A program made the position numbers and the translations under genes. Of a stretch of DNA of 17,186 nt, positions 1-11,497 are shown in pieces. Every line of letters starts with the position of its first letter. Position 1 is the stretch's first letter. Source of the DNA: an uncultured Bacteroidales bacterium (lineage in GTDB: Bacteria; Bacteroidota; Bacteroidia; Bacteroidales; UBA932); assembly GCA_902461985.1 (NCBI GenBank), contig CABQAB010000011.1, positions 1 to 17,186 on the forward strand. Reading direction: 5' to 3'. The notes under the pieces were generated by a model. It worked only from the letters and a program-made list of their open reading frames with translations, ran no database searches and was not told the DNA's origin.

Positions 1-956
1 CCGAATATGCCGACAATGCCCTCCTCGCAATCGAAACCATCTGTAAATCGGAGGGTCTGGCAGACGACTACATGGCATACATCGGCAGCCTGGGCCGTTC
101 TTCCGTCAAGACAGAGGCCGAGGCGGAGGAATTCTATTTTTCAGCAGCCCAGCAGCTTTATTTCGATGCCAGATATGACAAGGCTCTGGATGCCATGAGG
201 AAGTATATTGAGAAATATCCTCAGGGACAGCATCTTGTGAACGCCCGCTACTGTGAGGCCGAGTGCCTTCGTCTGTCGGGGCAGTATGAACAGGCCTGCG
301 ATGCCTATGAAAATGTGATAGAGGCAGGGGAGACTGATTTCCAGTCCGGGGCTATGCGCCAGTTTGCGCTTCTGTCCTACTCGCTTGAAAGGTATACTGA
401 TGCCTATCTGTCTTATACTGCGATACTTGCATCTGCCGGAGAAGACGAGGAACTGCAGAAGGAGTCCCTTGTCGGACAGATGCGTTCTGCCTTCAAGGCC
501 AGGATGTATGACGAGGCTATAGCGGCTGCCGCGAGGGTCAGTGAAAAAGAAGTCCCCGAGCAATTGAAGAGGGAGGCTGACTATCTGAGAGCGAAATCCC
601 TTATGTACGTGAGCCGCAGGGACGAGTCAATCGCTGTTTTTGGCAAGCTGGCAGAAAATCCTAAGGATGCTATCGGGGCTGAAGCCCGTTATTACGTTAT
701 TAAGGACAGGTTTGAAAGGGCTGACTACAAGGCTGTGGAGGATATGGTCTATGATTTCTCGGATTCGGGAACTACTCAGAACCGCTACCTTGCAGCCGCC
801 TTCATCATACTCGGTGACTCTTTTGCGGAGCAGGGCAATATTGTACAGGCAAAGGCCACGTTTGAAAGCGTAAGGGACGGTTATACACCGGAATCGGAGA
901 CCGATGACACCCTTGACCAGGTGAAGATGAGGCTGGAGAGAATATCCCAGATGTAA
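1..956 (+). CDS. TPR-repeat protein, C-terminal part (5' end outside window)
   Basis: The reading frame is already open at base 3 and runs without a stop to TAA at 954-956, giving 317 visible residues; an ATG at 72 is internal, not the start. The visible part is almost entirely helical repeat: paired helices with the A/Y/A pattern of tetratricopeptide repeats (for example FDARYDKALDAMRKYIEKYP, then SGQYEQACDAYENVIEAG and EQGNIVQAKATFESV). Such repeats form protein-protein docking surfaces. No enzymatic motif is visible, and the N-terminus, where a signal peptide might lie, is missing. The next gene, an outer-membrane barrel, begins one base after the stop, so the two are almost certainly co-transcribed and translationally coupled. 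I infer a periplasmic or envelope scaffold working with that barrel. The family assignment is firm, the role is not. Confidence 0.85.
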   Translation, partial: EYADNALLAIETICKSEGLADDYMAYIGSLGRSSVKTEAEAEEFYFSAAQQLYFDARYDKALDAMRKYIEKYPQGQHLVNARYCEAECLRLSGQYEQACDAYENVIEAGETDFQSGAMRQFALLSYSLERYTDAYLSYTAILASAGEDEELQKESLVGQMRSAFKARMYDEAIAAAARVSEKEVPEQLKREADYLRAKSLMYVSRRDESIAVFGKLAENPKDAIGAEARYYVIKDRFERADYKAVEDMVYDFSDSGTTQNRYLAAAFIILGDSFAEQGNIVQAKATFESVRDGYTPESETDDTLDQVKMRLERISQM

Positions 957-957
957 A

Positions 958-2745
958 ATGAGAAAAATGAAGAGGAAAATCATATTTTTGCCGGTTCTGG
1001 CGGCAATTGCCGTACAGTCCGCTTTCGCGCAGAACAACCAGACCGTGGTCGTTACCAACAAGTTCGATTTCGATACTTCCGGTCATGAGAAAATAAGGAG
1101 GGAAATGAGCCAGCCGGATTCGTTGACGGTATTTGAAAAGTCGTTCGACTATTCGGTTTTTGACAAGGCTTATGCCGGAGCCTACGATTTCAACCCTTAT
1201 GGAATGAATCTGCAACCGGTTTCCGAGTATTCTGAACGTTCCCGTTTCTGGCTCAACGCAGGTATAGGATATACCCTGAAACCTGAATTCGACCTCGTCT
1301 ACGAACCTTTCCGGGGACCGAAAGCATCATTCGGCATCTACGCCCGTCACCGCTCTTTCAACGGCGAATACCGTCAGGTCGGACTGGATGAGAAATCGTT
1401 TATCCGGCAGCTCCGGGACGAAAACGGCAAAAGGCTCTATTACGGACCGTGGAACTATGACATGGATAACGAGGCCGGGCTGGATTTCGCGTATGACTGG
1501 GACAAGGTTGGCTTTTCGGCAAATATAGCCTATGACGGACTGCTGCAGAAGGACTTTTTCATGCAGCGCAGCCAGAATGTGGCGAAAGCTAAGCTCAGGC
1601 TGTTTTCCAAGGACAGTTTTCCTAAAATCTTCAGTTATTCAGTTTTTGTAGACTATTCTTTGGGAAAAGAGAGAATCAGTGCCCCGGCGGCTGCATCCGA
1701 ACTTCTTGAACACCGTTTTGACTTCGGTTTCGGGGTTGGGGCGGATTTCCGGGACAAAGGACATTTCGCACTTGACGCCTATGCCAACACTTCGACCTAC
1801 GGCTATGATTTGCAACATTTTGCGATGATTATGGATTTTACTCCTCACTATGTCTGGACCATAAACGGATGGACCCTCGACCTCGGACTCCGGCTCGATA
1901 TTCCGGTAAGGTCGTCCAATGCCGGAAACCTGAACAGGGCCCGGAGCCAGTATGTCTATCCGGCGATAGGAGTGTCCTACGAATTCAGCAGGATACCGAT
2001 GAACCTGCATCTTTCGGTTACGGGAGGGGAGAGCCTGGGAACATATACCGGCATAGTCTCTGACTTCAGGCATTACAGTCTCAATTCTTCGCGTATCGGC
2101 AATGCAACGGGAATTTCATCTCCTGTGCTCGGAAATGAAGTCGAGCGGGTGAAGGCTGAACTGGGCATAAGCGGCCGCATACGGTCTGTCTTCTCCTACG
2201 ATGTGGCTGTCTCATATTCGGAAAAGGCATCTGTCGCAACGGAGGCTGTCAATTTCGTCCGCCTTCCTTTTGGGGATGGTACGAATTCAACGGAACTGAT
2301 GCCATATTATACGCTTGTGTGGCCCGGAGCAGGGCAGTTCAACGCTTCGATGAAGGCTGAGTATGCAGATGACTGGGGCTCTGTGGGATTCAATCTGCTT
2401 TACACGGACTTCTTCATAAGAGAGTCTGTTTCCCATGTGGCTCCCGCACCCCTCAGGGGTAATGTCGACGTGAGATTCAACATACTCAGACGCATATATT
2501 TAGGTCTCGGATGTGATTTTTCAAGTTCAAGGTACATGCGCTGTCAGTCCGGGACTTCGGATGATTTCATTTCATGCAGACTTCCGGCATACGGCGATCC
2601 TTATCTCGGTGTATCGTATAAGGTCAATCCTATGATTTCGGTGTGGCTTAAAGCCAACAGATTTACCGGACAGACCATCTACAGTGCGCCATTGTATTCC
2701 GAGAGGGGACCTCATGTCATCGCGGGTCTGAGTTTGTCTTTTTAG
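958..2745 (+). CDS. Outer-membrane beta-barrel protein, TonB-receptor-like but without a plug domain
   Basis: 595 residues. A Sec signal peptide is clear: a basic start (MRKMKRK), a hydrophobic core, and a likely cut after AFA at about residue 24. The mature protein is rich in alternating aromatic/polar strands (YSVFVDYSLG, FGFGVGADF, SVGFNLLYTDFF, YLGLGCDFSSS) and ends in ...GLSLSF, a terminal phenylalanine typical of BAM-inserted barrels. No N-terminal carboxypeptidase-like domain, TonB box or plug motif is visible, and 595 residues is short for a SusC-type receptor, so I do not call it a TonB-dependent transporter. The start at 958 is preferred because it lies one base after the upstream TPR gene; an in-frame ATG at 967 is also possible. 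I infer that it acts with the TPR protein; the substrate is unknown. Confidence 0.8.
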   Translation: MRKMKRKIIFLPVLAAIAVQSAFAQNNQTVVVTNKFDFDTSGHEKIRREMSQPDSLTVFEKSFDYSVFDKAYAGAYDFNPYGMNLQPVSEYSERSRFWLNAGIGYTLKPEFDLVYEPFRGPKASFGIYARHRSFNGEYRQVGLDEKSFIRQLRDENGKRLYYGPWNYDMDNEAGLDFAYDWDKVGFSANIAYDGLLQKDFFMQRSQNVAKAKLRLFSKDSFPKIFSYSVFVDYSLGKERISAPAAASELLEHRFDFGFGVGADFRDKGHFALDAYANTSTYGYDLQHFAMIMDFTPHYVWTINGWTLDLGLRLDIPVRSSNAGNLNRARSQYVYPAIGVSYEFSRIPMNLHLSVTGGESLGTYTGIVSDFRHYSLNSSRIGNATGISSPVLGNEVERVKAELGISGRIRSVFSYDVAVSYSEKASVATEAVNFVRLPFGDGTNSTELMPYYTLVWPGAGQFNASMKAEYADDWGSVGFNLLYTDFFIRESVSHVAPAPLRGNVDVRFNILRRIYLGLGCDFSSSRYMRCQSGTSDDFISCRLPAYGDPYLGVSYKVNPMISVWLKANRFTGQTIYSAPLYSERGPHVIAGLSLSF

Positions 2746-2764
2746 AGATTTTTTGCTAAATTTG
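2733..2764 (+). promoter_or_regulatory. Bacteroidota-type promoter for the gyrB transcription unit
   Basis: A TTTG at 2733-2736 (-33 box) is followed after 20 bases by TAAATTTG at 2757-2764 (-7 box). This matches the Bacteroidota primary-sigma consensus TTTG-N19/20-TAnnTTTG with no mismatch. The -33 box lies inside the last codons of the barrel gene. Transcription should start around 2769-2771, leaving a leader of about 40 nt before the gyrB ATG. It would allow gyrB and the downstream genes to be expressed independently of the TPR/barrel pair. Confidence 0.7.
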
Positions 2765-2795
2765 CCGGATATTCGGTTTTTCCGGAAACAGATAG

Positions 2796-4799
<2,004 letters not shown>

Positions 4800-4810
4800 T
4801 TCTTGTCGAT

Positions 4811-6850
4811 ATGGGGGAAAAACTGCCTAAAGATTACAGGGTATATCTGCCTTTGGCTATACTTTTCGTTCTCCTCGTGCTGATGATGCCGAGGAGTACG
4901 AGTTTCAATTACAGGTATGCCAAGGGTTCGCCGTGGATGTATGAAAGGCTGGTGGCTGAATTTGATTTCCCTATACTCAAAACCAACGCAGAGCTTGTCC
5001 AGGAGAGGAATTCGGCCCAAAGGGCCATTGTCCCATATTATAAAAAGGATTCCAGGACAGGTGTAAAACTTATCCAGGACCTGTATTCCATAGATTTCGG
5101 AGAAAACAAGGGATTCCGCAAAAGTGTGGTTTCGCTTTTCAATGAAATCTACAAAAGGGGAGTAGTCAGGGATGAGGAGTATTTTACAGACAGCGGGGAC
5201 AGCGAGTATGACTGGAGCCAGATTTATCTCCAGACCGAAAAAAGGGCTGTGCGCATGCCTGCCGAGGAGATATATTCCCAGTCTTCCGCAAAGCTTGAAC
5301 TTCTGGCCGGACTGTCGGGGTATGATTCTGCGGATTCCCTGTGCAACGCTCTCGGAATATATTCGCTGATAGTCCCGGACTTGAAACTGGACACCCAGAT
5401 GTCCATGACTGTCCATCAGGAGAACATTCCGGAGATTTCTCCTACCAAAGGGGTCATCGAAGCCGGCCAGGTTATCGTTTCCAACGGTGAAATAGTCACA
5501 TCTGAAATCGAACAGATATTGAACTCCTATGCTGCGGAATACGAAGCGAACATAGGCTACAGAGGCAACCGCTGGGTGCAGTGGTTTGGCAATTCCCTGC
5601 TCGCATTTGCTTTGGTCGTGGTTCTGTTTTTCACCATCCAGCTCACTAGCCCGGTGATTTTTACCCAGTTCAACAAATACTGCTACCTTTTAGTGGTGTT
5701 CATGCTGTCTGCATTTGCGGCTTCGGCTGTAAGCAGCCAGTCTGCGACCATGATTTATTATATTCCGTTTCCTCTGTTCGCCTACTATCTGCTTTCATTC
5801 TTCAGAAACAGACTGATTCTGCCGGTGTATCTGATAAGTCTCGTACCTCTTATGATGTTTACCCAGAGTGGAATCGAACTCTTCGTGATGCACATGACGG
5901 CTGGTATAGTGAGCATCTATGTGTTCAAATATTTCAACCGTGGATGGCTGCAGTTCGTGAATGCGTTGATTGTATTCGCCGTGCTGACGGCAGTCTGGTT
6001 CGCATTCCGGTGCGTGGAAGGACTGGACGGGGTGGACTACTGGACTATTTTCCGGCTTTTCACCGGTTCGATGGTTTCGGTTGCCCTGTACCCGCTGATA
6101 TACCTTTTCGAAAGGATATTCAATCTTGTTTCGTCATCCAGGCTCATGGAGCTGGCTGATACCAACAGCAAGGCACTCAGGGAACTGGCGGAAAAGGCTC
6201 CCGGAACCTTCCAGCATAGTCTTCAGGTAGCCAATTTCGCAGATGCGGCTGCAAGAAGCATAGGAGCTGACGTGCTTCTCGTGCGCACCGCAGCCCTCTA
6301 TCACGATATAGGCAAGACTCTCAACCCACTCTGTTTTGTGGAGAACGAGCAGAGCGGGGAGGACTATCACAAGTCTCTCGATGCCAAGGAAAGCGCGAAG
6401 GATATAATACGTCATGTGACGGATGGTCTTCAGCTGGCCGAAAAATACAATCTGCCCAAGATTGTCCGGGAATTCATTGCTACGCACCACGGAACTACCC
6501 GTGTGGCCTATTTTTACAATACCTATGTAAACAATGGCGGCAATCCCGAAGATATGGCGGATTTCACCTATCCCGGACCGCGTCCATGTACAAGGGAACA
6601 GGTGGTGCTGATGCTCTGCGATGCATTGGAGGCGGCCTCAAGGACTTTGAAAGACAAGTCCCAGAAAGGCATTTCAGATCTCGTGGACCGCATTCTTTTA
6701 GGTAAATTCCAGGAAAAGCAGTTCGAGGAGTCAGAAATCAGCATCAAGGAACTGACAACTATAAGTGAAACGTTGAAGGAGTATATACAGCAGGTCTATC
6801 ATGCCAGGGTCGTATATCCTTCAGCAAAGAAAAAGAATATCAAAAAATAA
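4811..6850 (+). CDS. 7TM-HD family membrane phosphohydrolase (PgpH/YqfF type)
   Basis: 679 residues. Order of parts: an N-terminal membrane anchor (about 11-26), an extracytoplasmic 7TMR-HD extracellular domain (about 27-250), seven hydrophobic segments between about 258 and 445, then a cytoplasmic HD domain. The HD metal site is intact: H469 in FQHSLQ, H498-D499 in HDIGK, H559/H560 in ATHHG, and D604 in LCDALEA. The tail is basic (KKKNIKK). In Firmicutes, PgpH members of this family hydrolyse cyclic di-AMP to pApA; the same reaction here is inference from family, as no synthase is visible. The gene starts 11 bp after gyrB and ends 7 bp before tig, so it sits inside the operon. The family assignment is secure, the substrate less so. 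Confidence 0.92.
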   Translation: MGEKLPKDYRVYLPLAILFVLLVLMMPRSTSFNYRYAKGSPWMYERLVAEFDFPILKTNAELVQERNSAQRAIVPYYKKDSRTGVKLIQDLYSIDFGENKGFRKSVVSLFNEIYKRGVVRDEEYFTDSGDSEYDWSQIYLQTEKRAVRMPAEEIYSQSSAKLELLAGLSGYDSADSLCNALGIYSLIVPDLKLDTQMSMTVHQENIPEISPTKGVIEAGQVIVSNGEIVTSEIEQILNSYAAEYEANIGYRGNRWVQWFGNSLLAFALVVVLFFTIQLTSPVIFTQFNKYCYLLVVFMLSAFAASAVSSQSATMIYYIPFPLFAYYLLSFFRNRLILPVYLISLVPLMMFTQSGIELFVMHMTAGIVSIYVFKYFNRGWLQFVNALIVFAVLTAVWFAFRCVEGLDGVDYWTIFRLFTGSMVSVALYPLIYLFERIFNLVSSSRLMELADTNSKALRELAEKAPGTFQHSLQVANFADAAARSIGADVLLVRTAALYHDIGKTLNPLCFVENEQSGEDYHKSLDAKESAKDIIRHVTDGLQLAEKYNLPKIVREFIATHHGTTRVAYFYNTYVNNGGNPEDMADFTYPGPRPCTREQVVLMLCDALEAASRTLKDKSQKGISDLVDRILLGKFQEKQFEESEISIKELTTISETLKEYIQQVYHARVVYPSAKKKNIKK

Positions 6851-6857
6851 CAGGATT

Positions 6858-8174
6858 ATGAAATTGACAAAAAACAGCATTGACGAACTCAACATTGAGG
6901 TAACGCTCAATATCGAACCGTCTGATTATGCGGAGAGCAGAAGGAAAAGGCTTGCGGACATCCGCCGCAGGGCTGAAATAAAGGGCTTCCGCAAGGGTAT
7001 GGTGCCTGCTTCGCTGATTGAAAAGATGTATGGTGCAAGCGCATTGGTGGATTCTGTGAACGATGTAATCGCCCATGAACTCAACAGTTTCATACAGGAC
7101 GAGAAGCTCAGCGTAATCGGTGAGCCGCTCCCTGCTGACAAGCAGCCTGAAAACGACTGGAGCAACGGCAGTTCGTTCGAGTTCAAATTTGAAATCGCAT
7201 GCAACCCTCAGGTGAATCTCGAATTCGGCAAGGATGACAAGGTGACCGCATACGATATCGAGGTTTCAGACATCGCCAAGAAGGAAATGAAGGAGAATCT
7301 TCTCAAGCAGTACGGCTCACTTCAGGATGGGGAGGCTGCAAAGGAGGATGATTTCATCATCGCTGACCTTGAACAGGGCGAGAACCGTGTGGAAGGCACA
7401 TATATAGCTCTCCGCAACGTGAGCGAGGCTGCAAAATCGCAGTTCGTGGGCGTAAAGGCCGGCGATTCTATCGACGTAAACATCAATGAGGCGTTCGAAA
7501 ACGAAAATGACAGGGCTGCTTTGATCAAGGTGAAGAAAGAGGAGCTGGCAGCCATTGACCCTCTCTACAAAGTGACCGTGAAATCAGTAAAGACTTTCAC
7601 TTCTGCGCCACTTTCAGTGGAGACTTATGACAAGATTTTCGGCGAGGGAGTCGTCAAGACTGAGGAGGAATTCGATGCCAAGGTGGCTGAAAGGCTTGCT
7701 GCTGAGTATTCCAACGAGAGCGACTACCGTCTGTCCCGCGACATCCGCGAGTATCTGGTGAAGAAAGCTGATCTCAAGCTTCCCGAGACGTTCATGAAGA
7801 AATGGCTCAAGACTGCTAACGAGGGAAAATTCACTGAAGAGCAGATTGAAAACGAGTTCGGAGCATTCGTCGAGGATTACAGATGGACGCTTGTCCGCGA
7901 CTACCTGATTAAGAAATATGACGTGAAAATAAGTCAGGAGGACATTATGGCAAGCGCGAAAGGCTTTGCAGCATATCAGTTCGCCATGTACGGAATGGCA
8001 AACGTGCCTGAGGAGCAGCTTGAGTCATACGCAAAGGCTGTGCTTGGAAACGAGGACCAGAAACGCCGTATCATCGAGCAGGTTGAAAGCGAGAAGGCCA
8101 TTGCAGCCGTCAAGCCGGACCTCAAGATTAACAGAAAATCAATCAGCGTGGAGAAGTTCCGTGAGCTGAAATAA
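6858..8174 (+). CDS. tig: Trigger factor, ribosome-associated chaperone
   Basis: 438 residues from the ATG at 6858; an open frame reaches back to 6801 inside the previous gene, but [12 protein letters not shown] matches how trigger factors begin and follows the upstream stop by 7 bp. The N-terminal ribosome-binding domain carries the signature GFRKGMVP at 43-50, which contacts ribosomal protein L23. A middle region (about 145-255) sits where the FKBP-like prolyl isomerase domain should be but lacks the usual FKBP aromatic pattern; this divergence seems common in Bacteroidota versions, and isomerase activity is doubtful. The helical C-terminal domain (about 260-438) forms the substrate cradle. 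It folds nascent chains at the exit tunnel. The order tig-clpP-clpX is a classic conserved arrangement. Confidence 0.93.
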   Translation: MKLTKNSIDELNIEVTLNIEPSDYAESRRKRLADIRRRAEIKGFRKGMVPASLIEKMYGASALVDSVNDVIAHELNSFIQDEKLSVIGEPLPADKQPENDWSNGSSFEFKFEIACNPQVNLEFGKDDKVTAYDIEVSDIAKKEMKENLLKQYGSLQDGEAAKEDDFIIADLEQGENRVEGTYIALRNVSEAAKSQFVGVKAGDSIDVNINEAFENENDRAALIKVKKEELAAIDPLYKVTVKSVKTFTSAPLSVETYDKIFGEGVVKTEEEFDAKVAERLAAEYSNESDYRLSRDIREYLVKKADLKLPETFMKKWLKTANEGKFTEEQIENEFGAFVEDYRWTLVRDYLIKKYDVKISQEDIMASAKGFAAYQFAMYGMANVPEEQLESYAKAVLGNEDQKRRIIEQVESEKAIAAVKPDLKINRKSISVEKFRELK

Positions 8175-8188
8175 TTTTATTATTTGAT

Positions 8189-8878
8189 ATGACAGACTTT
8201 GAAAAATTTGCAAAGTCGGAAAGGGGTGTGTCTTCCTTGAAGATGCACGATTATCAGACAGCCGTGTCCCGAAGGGGCGCGGCTGTGCTTGACACATACC
8301 TCAATCCGACGATTATAGAGGAAAGGAAACTCAATGCGGTGTCTATGGACGTGTTCAGCCGTCTGATGATGGACCGTATCATCTTCTTGGGAGTTCCTAT
8401 CGACGACGACGTCGCGAATATAATACAGGCCCAGCTCCTTTTCCTTGCATCGACCGACCCATCGGCAGACATCTCCCTCTATATCAACTCTCCCGGCGGA
8501 CAGGTCACTTCAGGACTCGGCATATATGACACCATGCAGATCATAGAGCCTGACGTCGCTACAATCTGCACTGGTCTTGCCGCTTCAATGGCTTCCGTGC
8601 TTCTGTGTGCCGGTACTGCGGGCAAGAGAATGGCCTTGCCACATTCCCGCGTGCTGATTCATCAGCCTCTCGGAGGTGCGCAGGGACAGGCTTCGGATAT
8701 TCTTATTGCCGCACGCGAGATAGAGAAGACCCGCGAGGAACTTTACAGGATTATTTCGGAACATTCAGGACAGGCCATTGAGAGAATCGCAGCCGATGCC
8801 GACAGGGACTATTGGATGAGTGCGCAGGAGGCGAAGGAGTATGGAATGATAGACGGGATAATGAGCCGCAAGAAATAA
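8189..8878 (+). CDS. clpP: ATP-dependent Clp protease proteolytic subunit
   Basis: 229 residues. The serine-protease triad is complete: S133 in GLAASMAS, H158 in RVLIHQP, and D207 in DADRDYW. SPGGQV at 101-106 begins the oxyanion-hole region, and [13 protein letters not shown] is the handle segment. ClpP forms a tetradecameric chamber that degrades proteins fed in by ClpX. The N-terminal stretch before the conserved [15 protein letters not shown] core looks roughly ten residues longer than in ClpPs I remember from Bacteroides, around residues 12-33. The start at 8189 lies 14 bp after tig. Its stop overlaps the clpX start (TAATG), so ClpP and ClpX translation is coupled, which fits a shared complex. 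Confidence 0.97.
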   Translation: MTDFEKFAKSERGVSSLKMHDYQTAVSRRGAAVLDTYLNPTIIEERKLNAVSMDVFSRLMMDRIIFLGVPIDDDVANIIQAQLLFLASTDPSADISLYINSPGGQVTSGLGIYDTMQIIEPDVATICTGLAASMASVLLCAGTAGKRMALPHSRVLIHQPLGGAQGQASDILIAAREIEKTREELYRIISEHSGQAIERIAADADRDYWMSAQEAKEYGMIDGIMSRKK

Positions 8879-10110
8879 TGGACAAGAAGAAACAGACAAA
8901 AAGACACTGCTATTTTTGTGGCAGATCAGAGGATGAGGTTACCCTTCTTTTTGACGGATTGGGTGCTTCGATTTGTTCGGACTGTGTGGAGGCGGCCCAT
9001 AATATGCTTGAGGCCGACAATATGCTCCGGGAGAGCGAGAGGCGTCCGAAGAAAAGGGACGGTAAGAGTAAATTATTGAAGCCCAAAGATATACATGAAT
9101 ATCTCAACCAATATGTAATAGGGCAGGACAGGGCGAAGAAGCTGCTTTCCGTGGCCGTGTACAACCATTACAAGAGGTTGCAGAACAATTTTTCGGAGCA
9201 GAATGACGGCGTCGAGATTGAAAAGAGCAATATTCTGATGGTCGGGCCTACGGGAACGGGAAAGACTTTGATGGCCAAGACCATAGCCAGACTCTTGGAT
9301 GTGCCTTTTACTATAGTGGATGCCACAGTCCTCACTGAAGCCGGCTATGTGGGAGAGGATGTGGAGAGCATACTTTCCAGACTTCTCCAGGAAGCTGACT
9401 ACGATGTGGAGCAGGCTGAACGCGGAATCGTCTTCATTGACGAAATTGACAAGATAGCCCGCAAGAGCGACAATGCCTCCATCACCAGGGACGTGTCAGG
9501 AGAGGGCGTGCAGCAGGCAATGCTCAAACTGCTCGAGGGCAATGTGGTGAATGTGCCGCCTAAGGGTGGCCGCAAGCATCCTGAGCAGGATTTCGTCCAT
9601 GTGAATACCCAGAACATCCTGTTCATCTGCGGAGGTGCGTTCGAGGGCATAGAGAGGAGCATTGCACAGAGGCTCAACACCCAGATAATCGGTTTCGGTT
9701 CAATCAACAGGCAGACTGTGGACAAGGAGAACCTTCTGCAGTATGTGGAACCTGCCGATCTCAGGGCGTTCGGACTTATTCCGGAGATTATAGGCCGTCT
9801 GCCGGTCATCACATGGCTGGACAATCTCGACAGAGACGCTCTGCTGCGGATTCTTACCGAGCCGAAAAATGCGATTATGCGCCAGTATGAAAAGATTTTC
9901 GAACTGGACGGAATCAAGCTCACGGTTGAACCTGAGGTGCTGGATCTGATCGTGGATACGGCAATCAAAAACAAACTCGGGGCGAGGGGACTGAGGTCCA
10001 TCTGCGAAAGAATCATGACTGACGCCATGTACGATGCCCCGTCGTCCAGATCCAAGACCTTTACCTTGACTAAGGAATACGCCGCTTCTAAACTGAATGG
10101 CGGAGAATGA
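8878..10110 (+). CDS. clpX: ATP-dependent Clp protease ATP-binding subunit ClpX
   Basis: 410 residues, starting at the ATG overlapping the clpP stop; a longer frame back to 8812 only overlaps clpP. The N-terminal zinc-binding domain has C11, C14, C33 and C36. The AAA+ domain shows Walker A GPTGTGKT (123-130), pore loop GYVGED (156-161), Walker B VFIDEI (185-190), and the RKH loop (232-234). The IGF tripeptide (271-273) is the loop that docks into ClpP, so this ClpX should work with the ClpP encoded immediately upstream. ClpX unfolds tagged proteins and threads them into ClpP in an ATP-dependent manner. All expected elements are intact. Confidence 0.97.
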   Translation: MDKKKQTKRHCYFCGRSEDEVTLLFDGLGASICSDCVEAAHNMLEADNMLRESERRPKKRDGKSKLLKPKDIHEYLNQYVIGQDRAKKLLSVAVYNHYKRLQNNFSEQNDGVEIEKSNILMVGPTGTGKTLMAKTIARLLDVPFTIVDATVLTEAGYVGEDVESILSRLLQEADYDVEQAERGIVFIDEIDKIARKSDNASITRDVSGEGVQQAMLKLLEGNVVNVPPKGGRKHPEQDFVHVNTQNILFICGGAFEGIERSIAQRLNTQIIGFGSINRQTVDKENLLQYVEPADLRAFGLIPEIIGRLPVITWLDNLDRDALLRILTEPKNAIMRQYEKIFELDGIKLTVEPEVLDLIVDTAIKNKLGARGLRSICERIMTDAMYDAPSSRSKTFTLTKEYAASKLNGGE

Positions 10111-10136
10111 AATTTTACCAATAATATAAAGTAATT

Positions 10137-11495
10137 ATGACAGAGACCGTTAAGGAATATATCGGAGCCAACGAACAACGATTTTGCGAAGAATTGTTTT
10201 CGCTTTTGAGAATACCTTCCATCAGTTCGGACCCGCTGCACAAGGAGGATATGCTCCGTTGCGCGGACCGTCTGAAGGAACTGCTGCTGGCCTCAGGTGC
10301 TGATTCGGCGGAAGTCTGCCCGACAGAGGGCGCCCCTGTGGTTTTCGGAAGCAAGTTCCTTGACGGGAATCTGCCTACAGTGCTTGTGTACGGGCATTAT
10401 GATGTGCAGCCGGTCGAACCGCTTGAACTGTGGAAGTCAGACCCTTTCGAGCCTGAAATCCGGGACGGAGCCATATATGCAAGGGGTGCGAATGACGACA
10501 AAGGCCAGTTGTTCATGCACCTGAAAGCCCTTGAATATCTTTGCCGAAGCGGGAAGCTTCGCCATAATCTCAAATTCATTTTCGAGGGCGAGGAGGAAAT
10601 AGGCAGCCCATCCCTGGCAGCGTGGGCCGAGGCGAACAGGGAGAAACTTGCTGCATCTGTCATTTTAGTTTCAGATACGACCATGATTTCCGACAAAGTG
10701 CCCTCGATCAACTGCGGAATGAGAGGTCTGGCGTATCTCGAAGTCAAGGTTACCGGACCGAACAAAGACTTACATTCCGGTCACTATGGCGGGGCTGTGG
10801 CAAATCCGATAAATGTGCTTTGCGATATGGTTTCATCGCTGATTGATGCTGACGGTAAGGTGACTGTTAAAGGCTTCTACGATGATGTGGTGGAACTTTC
10901 GGACGCGGACAGAGCCAGTCTTGCCCGTGCACCTTTCGACCTGGATGAATATAAGGAGTTCTTAGATGTGGCAGAACTGAAAGGAGAGAAGGGCTACAGC
11001 ACTCTGGAGCGGGTTGGAATACGGCCTTGCCTTGACGTGTGCGGAATCTGGGGCGGTTTCACGGGCGTAGGAGCTAAAACGGTGCTTCCGTCGGAAGCCC
11101 ATGCGAAAATCTCGATGAGACTTGTGCCGAATCAGGACAGCGGAAAGATTTCAGAACTTTTCAAGAAGCACTTCCTTTCAATCGCTCCTCCTTATGTCAA
11201 AGTTGAAGTCAATCCATGCCACGGTGGAAACGGTTTCCTGATACCTATATCCTCTGATGCATATCAGGCCGCGTCCCGTGCAATGGCAGAGGTTTACGGG
11301 GTCGAGCCGGTTCCTTCAAGAGGTGGCGGCAGCATACCGGTTTTAGCTGATTTACAGAGGATTTTAGGCATAGACCCGCTTCTGATGGGGTTCGGTCTGG
11401 AAAGGGATACTATCCACTCGCCTAATGAATCATATCTTTTGAGCCAGTTCCGGGCCGGAATGGAATCTATCGTCCTGTTCTATAAATACTATTGA
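10137..11495 (+). CDS. M20 family metallodipeptidase (CNDP-like)
   Basis: 452 residues, typical for the carnosine-dipeptidase-like branch of M20. The two-metal site can be read: H87 with D89 in GHYDVQP, D120 in ANDDKG, the acidic cluster 152-154 in EGEEEIGS, D180 in VSDT, and H427 in TIHSPNE. The lid/dimerisation domain sits between, marked by LHSGHYGG (212-219). There is no signal peptide, so the enzyme should act in the cytoplasm, hydrolysing di- or small peptides. It starts 26 bp after clpX, and processing of peptides released by ClpXP is a reasonable but unproven link. The exact substrate cannot be deduced; a related acylase or desuccinylase activity is the alternative, though the length and motifs favour a dipeptidase. 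Confidence 0.9.
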   Translation: MTETVKEYIGANEQRFCEELFSLLRIPSISSDPLHKEDMLRCADRLKELLLASGADSAEVCPTEGAPVVFGSKFLDGNLPTVLVYGHYDVQPVEPLELWKSDPFEPEIRDGAIYARGANDDKGQLFMHLKALEYLCRSGKLRHNLKFIFEGEEEIGSPSLAAWAEANREKLAASVILVSDTTMISDKVPSINCGMRGLAYLEVKVTGPNKDLHSGHYGGAVANPINVLCDMVSSLIDADGKVTVKGFYDDVVELSDADRASLARAPFDLDEYKEFLDVAELKGEKGYSTLERVGIRPCLDVCGIWGGFTGVGAKTVLPSEAHAKISMRLVPNQDSGKISELFKKHFLSIAPPYVKVEVNPCHGGNGFLIPISSDAYQAASRAMAEVYGVEPVPSRGGGSIPVLADLQRILGIDPLLMGFGLERDTIHSPNESYLLSQFRAGMESIVLFYKYY

Positions 11496-11497
11496 CA

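Noticed and set aside
958..2745. Barrel protein as a TonB-dependent receptor
   Set aside because: No TonB box, plug domain or carboxypeptidase-like N-terminal domain, and the protein is short for that class.
2765..2785. Hairpin between the barrel gene and gyrB (CCGGA...TCCGG) as a terminator
   Set aside because: Only five pairs with an 11-base loop and no T-run after it. It would lie within the gyrB leader and may be chance.
6801..6857. Longer trigger factor start overlapping the 7TM-HD gene
   Set aside because: The extra 19 residues do not resemble trigger factor N-termini and overlap the end of the upstream gene in another frame. The ATG at 6858 matches the family.
9399..10241. 280-residue minus-strand open frame antisense to clpX
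   Set aside because: Low-complexity serine-rich shadow of clpX; no family resemblance.
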